Source: Arcobacter sp. F2176 (GTDB lineage: Bacteria > Campylobacterota > Campylobacteria > Campylobacterales > Arcobacteraceae). Taken from it: a stretch of DNA of 64,000 bases. The notes under the pieces are model-generated. The model was not told the DNA's origin, did not search any database, and saw only the letters and a program-made list of their open reading frames with translations. The position numbers and the translations under genes were made by a program. This document shows, piece after piece, positions 55,515 through 64,000 of this stretch. Every line of letters starts with the position of its first letter. Within the stretch, counting starts at the first letter, position 1. The stretch spans positions 186,001-250,000 of the forward strand of contig NZ_PDJV01000004.1 in assembly GCF_004116465.1 (NCBI RefSeq), read 5' to 3'.

Positions 55515-56585
55515 ATGAGAATAATAACAAAATATTTACTACGAAAATTTATTAGAAATTTTGTCATAGTTTTGATATCTTTACAGATATTTTTTGTGGG
55601 AATTGATTTTTTACAAAATTTTGACGAAGTTCCAAATTCTGCCAATTTACAATTATTATATATTTTATATAATAGTTTTTTTACACTAACTCTTACTCTG
55701 CCTTTGTCTTTAGTTTTTGGCTGGATTATAACTATTGTTATTATGGTTAAGACAAATGAAATGGTAGCTTCATTCTCTTTAGGTGTTGGGAATAGACAAA
55801 TTTTTATGCCAGTTGTTAATGTGTCAATTATCTTAATAGTTTTATTAATAGGCTTACAAACGACTCCTTTAGCCTATTCATATGAATATAAAGAAAAGAT
55901 TTTAAAGAATACTTATTTTACAAGTTCAAAAAGTGATATATTTGTTAAGTATAATGATTATTTTGTATATTTTAAAAAGTTATACCCTTTACAAAAATAT
56001 GCAGATGATATTCATATTTATAAAGTTGTTGATGATGATATTGAAGAGGGGATTGTAGCAAAGAAAGCATATTTTCAAAATAATAGATGGTATGTTGTTG
56101 ATGCAAAAATTACAAAAAAACCTAAAGTTATTAATTGGAATACTTCAAAAACAGAAATTCATAATGAAAAATTCTTATATACTTTGGAAGGTTTTAAACC
56201 AAAGATTTTAGATAGTGTTTATGAATCTACATCTTCTTTTTCTATTGTTGATGCAATTACAGCTTTAGCACTTCTAAATAATCAAGAAGTAAATACAAGT
56301 AAAATTAGGGCATCTTTGTATTATGAAATAGTTGCACCTTTGTATTTTGTACCTTTGATTGTTTTGATTTTTTCATATACATCTTTTAATAGTAGGTTTT
56401 TTAATATTGGAAAATTTACCTCATTTTCTATTGCATCAACTTTAGTAATTTGGGGAGTGTTTTTTATGCTTCATAAGTTTTCATCTGGAGGAGTATTAAA
56501 TCCTGAAATTTCAATATTATTGCCAATATTTTTATGGTATATTATTACATACATTTTAATAAAGAAACAAATAGGTTATAAATAA
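55515..56585 (+). CDS. LptF/LptG family permease
   Basis: A 356-residue YjgP/YjgQ protein: three N-terminal membrane helices, a periplasmic beta-jellyroll (about 120-255), then three C-terminal helices. One such subunit pairs with another and with LptB to extract lipopolysaccharide. I cannot say whether this is LptF or LptG. It is the third gene of rplY-pth-lpt-nudix and overlaps the NUDIX gene by one base (TAATG). Confidence 0.9.
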   Translation: MRIITKYLLRKFIRNFVIVLISLQIFFVGIDFLQNFDEVPNSANLQLLYILYNSFFTLTLTLPLSLVFGWIITIVIMVKTNEMVASFSLGVGNRQIFMPVVNVSIILIVLLIGLQTTPLAYSYEYKEKILKNTYFTSSKSDIFVKYNDYFVYFKKLYPLQKYADDIHIYKVVDDDIEEGIVAKKAYFQNNRWYVVDAKITKKPKVINWNTSKTEIHNEKFLYTLEGFKPKILDSVYESTSSFSIVDAITALALLNNQEVNTSKIRASLYYEIVAPLYFVPLIVLIFSYTSFNSRFFNIGKFTSFSIASTLVIWGVFFMLHKFSSGGVLNPEISILLPIFLWYIITYILIKKQIGYK

Positions 56586-57028
56586 TGGCAAAAAAATATG
56601 CTTATGGTATATGTTTATACAAAATAGAAGAAAATGATATTAAAATATTATTGTGTAAGTCGGTAAAAAGTCTTAATAAATGGGGTTGCTTAAAAGGTGT
56701 AAAGACAAGTGCTGAGACAGCCTTACAATGTGCAAGAAGAGAATTCTATGAAGAGTGTAATATAAAAGTAGAAATTCCTGATTTTGAAGAATTTTTCGAT
56801 CAAATAAATATAGATAAAGATATTGGTATCTGGTTAGTAAATGCAAATAAAGTAACAAACTTAGATGAGTATTTTTTTGAAGATAAACTATTAGATAATA
56901 ACTTATCTTGGGAAAACTCAAAAGTAAAATTTTTTTCTATTTATAATTTACCAAATATCAGAACAAAACAAAGTAAGTTAATTTCAAAGATTATTGATTT
57001 TTTGCAAAATAAGAATCAACTCCATTAG
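56585..57028 (+). CDS. NUDIX hydrolase
   Basis: A 147-residue NUDIX protein with box GVKTSAETALQCARREFYEECNI, matching G-x5-E-x7-R-E-x2-E-E except that the usual late glycine is asparagine. It would cleave a nucleoside diphosphate compound; the substrate is unknown. Its last 38 bases overlap, on the opposite strand, the end of the amidase gene. Both frames look real. Confidence 0.87.
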   Translation: MAKKYAYGICLYKIEENDIKILLCKSVKSLNKWGCLKGVKTSAETALQCARREFYEECNIKVEIPDFEEFFDQINIDKDIGIWLVNANKVTNLDEYFFEDKLLDNNLSWENSKVKFFSIYNLPNIRTKQSKLISKIIDFLQNKNQLH

Positions 57029-58328
57029 CAATTCCATTTGCTAAAAGTCTTTGATATGAAGTTTCAAATAATCTTCTACCTTCTGTACTATTTGTAATAT
57101 ATCCAATTTCAATAAGAATTGAAGGCATTTGCGCCCCAACTAATACCCAAAAAGGTCCTTCCCTAACTCCACCATCTTCTATATCTTTATACTTTTTTCT
57201 AGCACTATATAATAGATTTTGATGAATATCTATTCCAAGTTTTTGACTTGCAGTGATTTTACTTTGATTTAAAATAGTTAAAAGTGCATTTTGTGAGCTA
57301 TTATTCATAGTAGACATATCTGTTTTATTTTCTATTGCAGCAATTCTTTTAGCTCTTGAACTTCTTGCTGGGCTTAAGAAGAATGTTTCAATTCCTTTTG
57401 CTTTTTCCCATTGAGATTTAGGTACTGCATTTGCATGAATTGATATAAAAATATCAGCATTTTTTCTATTTGCAAATTTTGTTCTATCTCTAAGTTCTAT
57501 GAATTTATCTTTGTTTCTTGTTAGATAAACAGTATAACCTCTTTTTTTTAAATCGTAATACAAATGTTTAGCTACTGTTAAAACGGTATTTTTTTCATAT
57601 CTTTTTTTAGTTCCTATGGCACCTGAGTCTTTTCCTCCATGGCCTGGATCAATAACTATAACTTTATCTTTGTTATTTTGTATTTTTGGAATAGCTTTTG
57701 AATTATTTGTTTTTTCTATTTTTCTATTTAGGATTTTTATAATAACTCTTTTTTTGTTTATAATATATATTGCTTTTAAATTGAAACTATTTATAAGTTC
57801 TATTCTAAGTGTTCTATATTTATGTTGAGTTATTCTAATTCTATCAACACCATTCATTACTAATTTTGTTGGAGAAGCATCTTCAAATCTTCCATCAAAA
57901 TCGAAAATATCATAATATTTTCCATTAATTTTTTCTTCAGAATAGTGAATATAATCTTTTTTGATATAGTGTTTAAAATCAATAATAATTTGATTTTCTT
58001 CTACTGTTACTTTACTAATATTAAAGGCAGAATTTTTATATGTAGTTGTACTTTTTTTAGGAGTAGTCTTTTTTATTGTAGTTTTCTTACTTGTTGTATC
58101 TATTGAAGCTAATTTACTTAACTCTTTTTCATATGTATTGACATTTCTATTTAGTTTTTTACCTATTTTTACTAGGTTTTGTAAGTGTTGTTTCTCACTC
58201 TTCTTATCATTATTTAAGACTGCTCTTAAATAATCCATTTTGTTTGAAGTGTATTGATTTGTTAAATCAGTTGTTGAAGCAAAGAGACTAACGGAAAGTG
58301 AGACTAGAAGAATAAATTTAATAAAAAT
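56991..58328 (-). CDS. amiC: N-acetylmuramoyl-L-alanine amidase (AmiC type), apparent ATT start
   Basis: A 445-residue periplasmic amidase if read from ATT 58328. Signal peptide FIKFILLVSLSVSLFA, an AMIN-like targeting domain (about 95-185), and Amidase_3 from VIDPGHGGKDSGAIG with zinc ligands in DPGHGG, YEKN, SIHAN and IEIGYI. It cuts septal peptidoglycan. The frame has no ATG, GTG or TTG until 58238, which would remove the export signal. AAAGGAG, inside the last codons of the upstream gene, sits 6 bases before the ATT. Its 3' end overlaps the NUDIX gene. Confidence 0.92.
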   Translation of the reverse strand: MFIKFILLVSLSVSLFASTTDLTNQYTSNKMDYLRAVLNNDKKSEKQHLQNLVKIGKKLNRNVNTYEKELSKLASIDTTSKKTTIKKTTPKKSTTTYKNSAFNISKVTVEENQIIIDFKHYIKKDYIHYSEEKINGKYYDIFDFDGRFEDASPTKLVMNGVDRIRITQHKYRTLRIELINSFNLKAIYIINKKRVIIKILNRKIEKTNNSKAIPKIQNNKDKVIVIDPGHGGKDSGAIGTKKRYEKNTVLTVAKHLYYDLKKRGYTVYLTRNKDKFIELRDRTKFANRKNADIFISIHANAVPKSQWEKAKGIETFFLSPARSSRAKRIAAIENKTDMSTMNNSSQNALLTILNQSKITASQKLGIDIHQNLLYSARKKYKDIEDGGVREGPFWVLVGAQMPSILIEIGYITNSTEGRRLFETSYQRLLANGIANGVDSYFAKNQ

Positions 58329-58329
58329 T

Positions 58330-59406
58330 TTATTCTCCTTTTGTCAATTTTTCCATAAGTTCATGAACTGTTGTCAACTCTTTAATTCTATATCCATTTG
58401 AACCTGAAAAAAACAATCCAGTATCAGTATCTCCTTGATAAGCAGCTCCAAGTCTATCAGCAATACAATATCCAACAGCTTTAGCTTCTACACCTCTATG
58501 ACATGGAGCAACACAATTTGAAATACAAACAACTTTTGGCGCTGTTCCCTCACTCATAGATTTTTGTAAGTTAGTTTGAACTCCACGTGCAGGAAGACCA
58601 ACTGGAGATTTCATAAGTTGAATATCTTCAGATTTTGCATTAATAATAACTTCTTTAAATGAATCAGCAGCATCACACTCAACTGTTCCTATAAATCTAG
58701 TTGCCATTTGAACACCTGCACATCCCATAGCAATAAATTTATCTATATCATTTTTATCCCAAATTCCACCAGCTGCAATAATAGGAGGATTTCCCCAGTT
58801 TTTTGCTTCTTCAATAACTGGTGGTACTATATTTTCTAAGCTATATTCTTCTTGAAAACATTGTTCATAAGTGAACCCTTGATGTCCACCACTTAATGGA
58901 CCTTCCACGATTACAGCATCTGGAAGTCTATCGTATCTTTTCCATTTTTTACAAATTAATTTTAAAGCTCTTGCACTTGATACTATTGGTATTAATGCAA
59001 CATCTGGATAATTTTTTGCAAATGCAGGCATATTTGTAGGAATTCCAGCACCTGTAATAATTATATTTATACCTGCTTCACAAGCATCTTCTACTATTCT
59101 TCCATAGTCATTACATGCATATAGGATATTACAAGCTAAGGGTGCATCACCACAAATTTTTCTTGCATTATCAATGATTCTTTTTAAAGCATCTTTACTA
59201 TAAAAATTCATAACATCAACAGGTTTTTCTTTTTTCATTTTTATATCAAGACTTTCATTTTCCTTGTAATATCCTGTTCCTACACCTGATATTACACCTA
59301 GACCGCCTTCTTTACTTACTGTCCCTGCTAATTTATCCCAGCTTATTCCAACACCCATTCCACCTTGAATAATGTTGTGTTTAATTTCATATTTACCTAT
59401 TTTCAA
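58330..59406 (-). CDS. nitronate monooxygenase / FabK-like flavoprotein
   Basis: A 358-residue FMN TIM-barrel protein: IIQGGMGVGISWDKLAGTVSKEGGLGVIS, VEGPLSGGHQGF, IIAAGGIWDKNDIDKFIAMGCAGVQMATRF. These fit the NMO/2-nitropropane dioxygenase family. Some relatives are enoyl-ACP reductase (FabK), but the long insert with VVCISNCVAPCHRG is typical of the NMO branch. It sits between tyrS (9-base gap) and the amidase gene (1-base gap). Confidence 0.88.
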   Translation of the reverse strand: MKIGKYEIKHNIIQGGMGVGISWDKLAGTVSKEGGLGVISGVGTGYYKENESLDIKMKKEKPVDVMNFYSKDALKRIIDNARKICGDAPLACNILYACNDYGRIVEDACEAGINIIITGAGIPTNMPAFAKNYPDVALIPIVSSARALKLICKKWKRYDRLPDAVIVEGPLSGGHQGFTYEQCFQEEYSLENIVPPVIEEAKNWGNPPIIAAGGIWDKNDIDKFIAMGCAGVQMATRFIGTVECDAADSFKEVIINAKSEDIQLMKSPVGLPARGVQTNLQKSMSEGTAPKVVCISNCVAPCHRGVEAKAVGYCIADRLGAAYQGDTDTGLFFSGSNGYRIKELTTVHELMEKLTKGE

Positions 59407-59415
59407 ATTAGCCCT

Positions 59416-60624
59416 TTATATTATAACTATCTTAGCGAAACTTTTTTTACCCTTTTGTAAAATATATTCACCTTTTGACAAATTTAATTTGTCATCATTA
59501 ATTTTTTCTTGATTTATCTTGACTGCCCCCGCTTTTATATCTCTTCTAGCTTGAGATGTAGAACTTACTAAACTAGTGTCTACTAAGGCTTGACAAATCC
59601 AAGTATTAACTTTTAATTCAAATTCTGCAATATCACTAGGGATATCTTTTTTTGCAAAAACTTTTTTAAACTCTTCTTGGGCTTTTAATCCTGCCCCTTC
59701 ACCATGATATCTATCAACAAGTTCTATTGCCAATGAATCTTTAACTACTTTTGGGTGAATTGTACCTTTTTGTACACCTTCATGTAATTCTTTTACTTCT
59801 TTTAAAGATTTTGAAGATAAAAGTTCATAAAATCTCCACATAAGTTCATCTGATATAGATAATACTTTTCCAAACATATTATTAGCTTCATCCGTTACAC
59901 CAATATAATTATTTAAGGATTTTGACATCTTTTGAACTCCATCAAGTCCTTCTAATATTGGCATCATTAAAACTGCTTGTTGTTTCCCAATATTATATGC
60001 TTTTTGTAATGTTCTACCCATCAGAAGGTTGAACTTTTGATCTGTTCCTCCAAGTTCTATGTCAGATTTCAAAAAAACTGAATCATAGCCTTGAAGTAGG
60101 GGATAAGTAAACTCACTTACAGCAATTGGAGTATTTGAGGCATATCTTTTTGAAAAATCATCTCTTTCTAACATTCTTGCAACTGTTAAGTTTGAAGCGA
60201 GATTTATAAGTCCTGCTGCACCTAAATCATTTAACCAATTTGAATTAAAAACTACTTCTGTCTTACTTTCATCTAGTATTTTAAAAACTTGATCTTTATA
60301 ACTTTGGGCATTATCTAAAACTTGTTGTTTCGACAATATTTTTCTTGTCTCACTTTTTCCAGTAGGATCTCCAATACTCGCAGTAAAATCACCTATTAGG
60401 AACTGAACGATTCCCCCGAATTTTTGGAAAACTGATAATTTTTGAAGAAGAACTGTATGTCCAAGATGTAAATCAGGTGCAGTTGGATCAAAACCAGCTT
60501 TCACATAAAAATTTTCACCTTTTTCATAATAGTTTTTTAATAATTTTTCAATTGATTCAATATCAATTATTTCAAAGCTTCCTCTTTGAATCTCTGCTAA
60601 TGCTTCTTTTATTTTATTTTCCAT
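59416..60624 (-). CDS. tyrS: tyrosyl-tRNA synthetase
   Basis: A 402-residue class I synthetase charging tRNA-Tyr. The HIGH-type motif is HLGH in [15 protein letters not shown], the KMSKS motif is in [12 protein letters not shown], and the C-terminal S4 RNA-binding domain reads [15 protein letters not shown]. Second-branch (TyrZ-like) length. It is 52 bases from spoT in the same direction. Confidence 0.96.
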   Translation of the reverse strand: MENKIKEALAEIQRGSFEIIDIESIEKLLKNYYEKGENFYVKAGFDPTAPDLHLGHTVLLQKLSVFQKFGGIVQFLIGDFTASIGDPTGKSETRKILSKQQVLDNAQSYKDQVFKILDESKTEVVFNSNWLNDLGAAGLINLASNLTVARMLERDDFSKRYASNTPIAVSEFTYPLLQGYDSVFLKSDIELGGTDQKFNLLMGRTLQKAYNIGKQQAVLMMPILEGLDGVQKMSKSLNNYIGVTDEANNMFGKVLSISDELMWRFYELLSSKSLKEVKELHEGVQKGTIHPKVVKDSLAIELVDRYHGEGAGLKAQEEFKKVFAKKDIPSDIAEFELKVNTWICQALVDTSLVSSTSQARRDIKAGAVKINQEKINDDKLNLSKGEYILQKGKKSFAKIVII

Positions 60625-60676
60625 AATACCTCTTTAAATAATGGCTTATTATACTTTTTATTTATTAAATAAAAAT

Positions 60677-62818
60677 TTAGTTTTTGTTATATGCATCTTT
60701 TTTTGAAAAAAACTCAATAACTTTTGCTTTTTTTTCTATAATTTTACGCACTTCATCTCTATTTTTTTTATCAATTTCAAACTCTATATCACAATATTGA
60801 ATATAACTGTGTTGCTCTCTTCCATAGCTAACTGATAAAATATAACCCTCATATTGACTCATATAAATTAAAAGTTTTGCTAATTCACCTTTTGTATTTT
60901 GTAAACTAACAACCATTTTATATTGGTAAAGTTCATTTTCTACCCATTTACAAAAAATCATCTCTTTTTCAGCTTTTATCTTTTTATAAGCTTTATCACA
61001 CATTTTATGGTGAATTATCGCTTTATTTCCTTCTTTGAAAGCTACAATATCATCACCAACTTTTGGATGACAACAGTGCTCAAATGAGACTGAATTAATT
61101 GAATAGTTAGAATAAATAAGAATATTCTCAAATTTATACTCTTTTAATTTTTTTGGAGTTAATTTAAATCGCTCTACAAAATTCATATTTTCTTGGATTT
61201 TTTTTTCAATCATTTTTTTTGTATGTTTTAAATAATCCAATAATAAAGGAATTTTATAGATATTTTCAATTTTATGATCTGCTACAATATATGATTTGTA
61301 TTTTGAAAAAATAGTATTTAATATATTTCTACCACTATATTCATTTATCTCTTTATCCCTTTGTGTACACAAAAGTTTTATTTGTTTTTTGGCTCTATTT
61401 GTTTTTACCATATGTATCCAAGAGCATCTTGGAATATTATGATCTGTTGTATTAATAGAAACAATATCACTACTTTTAAGTTCTGTTAATAAAGGTTTTC
61501 TCACCTTATTTATATAGCAATCAACAGCTTTATTTCCCACATCTGTATGAATCATATATGCATAATCATATGCAGTTGCACTTCTAGGAAGAGTAAAAGT
61601 ATCTCCTCTTGGAGAGTAAATTACCATATCTTCAGAATATAAATCTTCTTTAGCTTCACTATAAAACTCTTCTACATTTTCATTTGTATATTCTAGTGAT
61701 TTTAACCAATTCAAATTAGGTGAGTGTTTGATTCCACTTTTATATTTCCAATGGGCTGCAATTCCATATTCTGCAACTTTATGCATTTCAAATGTTCTAA
61801 TTTGCACTTCATGAATTTTTGAGTTAAAAAAAACAGTTGAATGAATTGTTTGATAACCATTCTCTTTAGGGGTTGCAACATAATCTTTAAATCTTGAGAT
61901 TAAAGGTTTATATTCTAAGTGAATATGTCCTAAGACTTTATAACAATCAATCTCTTTGTTTACTAGAATTCGTATTGCCATAAGGTCTAAAATTTCATCT
62001 ATAGTTACACCTTTTCTTTGTATTTTCATGTAAATAGAATAGTGGTGTTTAACTCTTGAAAATATTTTAATTTTGCTTTCATCATAACCATTTTTTTCAA
62101 GCAACATTTTTGTTGAAGAGATAAATTGATTAAAACCTATTTGGATTGTTTGTTGATTCTCTTTCATAAAGTCATCAATTTTTTTATATTCATCTGGATA
62201 AATGTAAAAGAATGCTAAGTCTTCTAACTCATTTTTAATAGTAGAAATCCCAAGTCTATGAGCAATAGGAACATAAACTACTAAAGTTTCTTCTGCTATT
62301 CTAAATTGTTTTTTAGGAGGTAATGCTGAAAGAGTTAGCATGTTGTGAAGTCTATCACAAAGTTTAACTACTAAAACTCTTGGGTCATCAATTGATGCTA
62401 CTAATAATTTTCTAAAAGTTAAAGCAGAAGTAACTATTTTTTTATTTGAATCTGAAGAAACTAATTCACTTTCTCTAATTTCATCAATCTTTGTTAGTCC
62501 ATCAACAATATAAGAAATATCTTCACCCCATCTATCTTTAACAAATTCTAAAGAATATTGAGTATCTTCAACCACATCGTGAAGTAAGGCAGCTGCGACT
62601 ATAGGTTCTTCTGCAGCAAAATGTGCAGTTATACAAGCAACCAATAATGGATGTACAGCATAAGGCTCCCCACTTTTTCTAAATTGACCTTCATGGGCTT
62701 CAATTGAAAAATCAATAATATCTTTTAATTTGGGAGTTATTTCTATTTGAGAGTTTAATTCAGCATAAGCACTTTTTATAGTATTTATATGCTGAATTTT
62801 ATTTATATATGGATCCAT
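60677..62818 (-). CDS. spoT: RelA/SpoT-family (p)ppGpp synthetase/hydrolase
   Basis: A 713-residue bifunctional RSH. The HD hydrolase domain is intact (H80-D81, E84-D85 in ALLHDVVEDT). The synthetase domain has RFKDYVATPKENGYQTIHSTV and HEVQIRTFEMHKVAEYG. The TGS domain is IYSPRGDTFTLPRSATAYDYAY, and an ACT-like end, MVVSLQNTKGELAKLLIYM, follows. Both activities are predicted, as in the single RSH of other Campylobacterota. It follows rpoZ by 5 bases. Confidence 0.96.
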   Translation of the reverse strand: MDPYINKIQHINTIKSAYAELNSQIEITPKLKDIIDFSIEAHEGQFRKSGEPYAVHPLLVACITAHFAAEEPIVAAALLHDVVEDTQYSLEFVKDRWGEDISYIVDGLTKIDEIRESELVSSDSNKKIVTSALTFRKLLVASIDDPRVLVVKLCDRLHNMLTLSALPPKKQFRIAEETLVVYVPIAHRLGISTIKNELEDLAFFYIYPDEYKKIDDFMKENQQTIQIGFNQFISSTKMLLEKNGYDESKIKIFSRVKHHYSIYMKIQRKGVTIDEILDLMAIRILVNKEIDCYKVLGHIHLEYKPLISRFKDYVATPKENGYQTIHSTVFFNSKIHEVQIRTFEMHKVAEYGIAAHWKYKSGIKHSPNLNWLKSLEYTNENVEEFYSEAKEDLYSEDMVIYSPRGDTFTLPRSATAYDYAYMIHTDVGNKAVDCYINKVRKPLLTELKSSDIVSINTTDHNIPRCSWIHMVKTNRAKKQIKLLCTQRDKEINEYSGRNILNTIFSKYKSYIVADHKIENIYKIPLLLDYLKHTKKMIEKKIQENMNFVERFKLTPKKLKEYKFENILIYSNYSINSVSFEHCCHPKVGDDIVAFKEGNKAIIHHKMCDKAYKKIKAEKEMIFCKWVENELYQYKMVVSLQNTKGELAKLLIYMSQYEGYILSVSYGREQHSYIQYCDIEFEIDKKNRDEVRKIIEKKAKVIEFFSKKDAYNKN

Positions 62819-62823
62819 ATTTA

Positions 62824-63036
62824 TTATTTATTTATTAAACCTTCAATAATTAATAAACCTTCTCCAATTTCATCAATTGCAATATCTGTGTATTTCATAT
62901 GTTGAGTATTTTTTTCTAAAAGTGGTTTTGCACCTTTACTTAGTTCATCAGCTCTTTGACCAACTGCTAATGCAAGGATATATCTATCGTTGTTTACTTT
63001 TTTTAATGCTAGTGATAATCTCTCTTCTAATCTCAT
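62824..63036 (-). CDS. rpoZ: RNA polymerase omega subunit
   Basis: A 70-residue protein: MRLEERLSLALKKVNNDRYILALAVGQRADELSKGAKP, the RpoZ fold that supports beta-prime assembly and forms part of a ppGpp site in enteric RNA polymerase. Placement between pyrH and spoT is classic. AAGGAAT before the ATG. Confidence 0.93.
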   Translation of the reverse strand: MRLEERLSLALKKVNNDRYILALAVGQRADELSKGAKPLLEKNTQHMKYTDIAIDEIGEGLLIIEGLINK

Positions 63037-63049
63037 ACTATTCCTTTAT

Positions 63050-63769
<720 letters not shown>

Positions 63770-63823
63770 TTATTATAATTTTTGGATTATATCTAAATAA
63801 AACTAAATACTCATTTAAATAAA

Positions 63824-64000
63824 TTATTGTACTGCCCATTCATAAAAGGGCAAAATATTTATTTCTATTTTTTTGTACTTTATAATATCATTATTACCAG
63901 CTGTTATTATATATACTTGTTGAATATTTAAATCATCAATTGTTGAATATATTTTTTTAATAATTGTATTATTTAACAGAGTATTAAAAAAAGGAATTGC
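63824..64000 (-). CDS. C-terminal fragment of an unrecognised protein
   Basis: A 58-codon open frame runs in from the window edge and stops with TAA at 63826-63824: ... IYSTIDDLNIQQVYIITAGNND, then KYKKIEINILPFYEWAVQ. The start and most of the gene lie outside. The short piece shows no diagnostic motif. It is transcribed toward pyrH, 66 bases away. Confidence 0.5.
   Translation of the reverse strand, partial: AIPFFNTLLNNTIIKKIYSTIDDLNIQQVYIITAGNNDIIKYKKIEINILPFYEWAVQ

Overview
The window is AT-rich, gene-dense bacterial DNA, almost certainly from the Arcobacter group of the Campylobacterota. The evidence is gene content and order. There is a pyrH-rpoZ-spoT-tyrS run, a NIF-type nifS-nifU pair as core Fe-S machinery, a CheV chemotaxis adaptor, large multi-HAMP chemoreceptors, and frequent TTG starts behind AAGGA-type ribosome binding sites. 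No rRNA, tRNA, CRISPR array, integrase or transposase was seen.

Layout. 1-4040: two paralogous chemoreceptors, the first cut by the window edge. 4199-9200: SelO adenylyltransferase, a YceI protein, an unknown protein and a PAS-PAS-GGDEF cyclase. 9267-16133: a DoxX protein divergent from tetR-DUF2798-MFP-RND-TolC, with two near-identical TetR-type operators between. 16147-16714: two paralogous one-helix proteins of unknown function. 16761-21938: a sufBCDSE operon plus a DUF59 gene, divergent from nifS-nifU (22206-24404), so two Fe-S assembly systems lie back to back. 24454-37136: a complete glycerol module. It holds an aldehyde dehydrogenase, glycerol kinase, a six-gene glycerol ABC importer (Rhizobium-type glpSTPQUV), glpD and two tandem GntR/UTRA regulators. 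A repeated ACATTATAATGT-like box precedes aldh, glpS and glpD. 37217-44066: argH, cheV, a tcdA-like gene, greA, an LpxH-like phosphoesterase, an unknown membrane protein and uvrB. 44065-46787: a palindromic repeat, a ParE/Phd toxin-antitoxin pair, nth and small unknown genes. 46931-58328: an OprC-like copper TonB receptor, an HD protein with an overlooked 38-codon gene, DUF2156, GNAT, rpiB, lepB, folD, a small cytochrome c, rplY, pth, an LptF/G permease, NUDIX and a cell-wall amidase. 58330-63757: a nitronate monooxygenase-like gene, tyrS, spoT, rpoZ and pyrH.

How the parts work together. The glycerol module would import glycerol, phosphorylate it, oxidise it to dihydroxyacetone phosphate, and control itself through the shared box. 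It is the best candidate for a little-described system here. Its two ATPases have complementary defects: GlpS lacks the H-loop histidine and GlpT lacks a normal signature motif. This predicts one working ATP site per transporter. The other notable signal is two genes without any ordinary start codon: uvrB, which appears to begin at ATA, and the amidase, which appears to begin at ATT. Both candidate codons are well placed behind a ribosome binding site.

Limits: everything is read by eye. Identity values are estimates, and operators, promoters and terminators rest on sequence symmetry alone.
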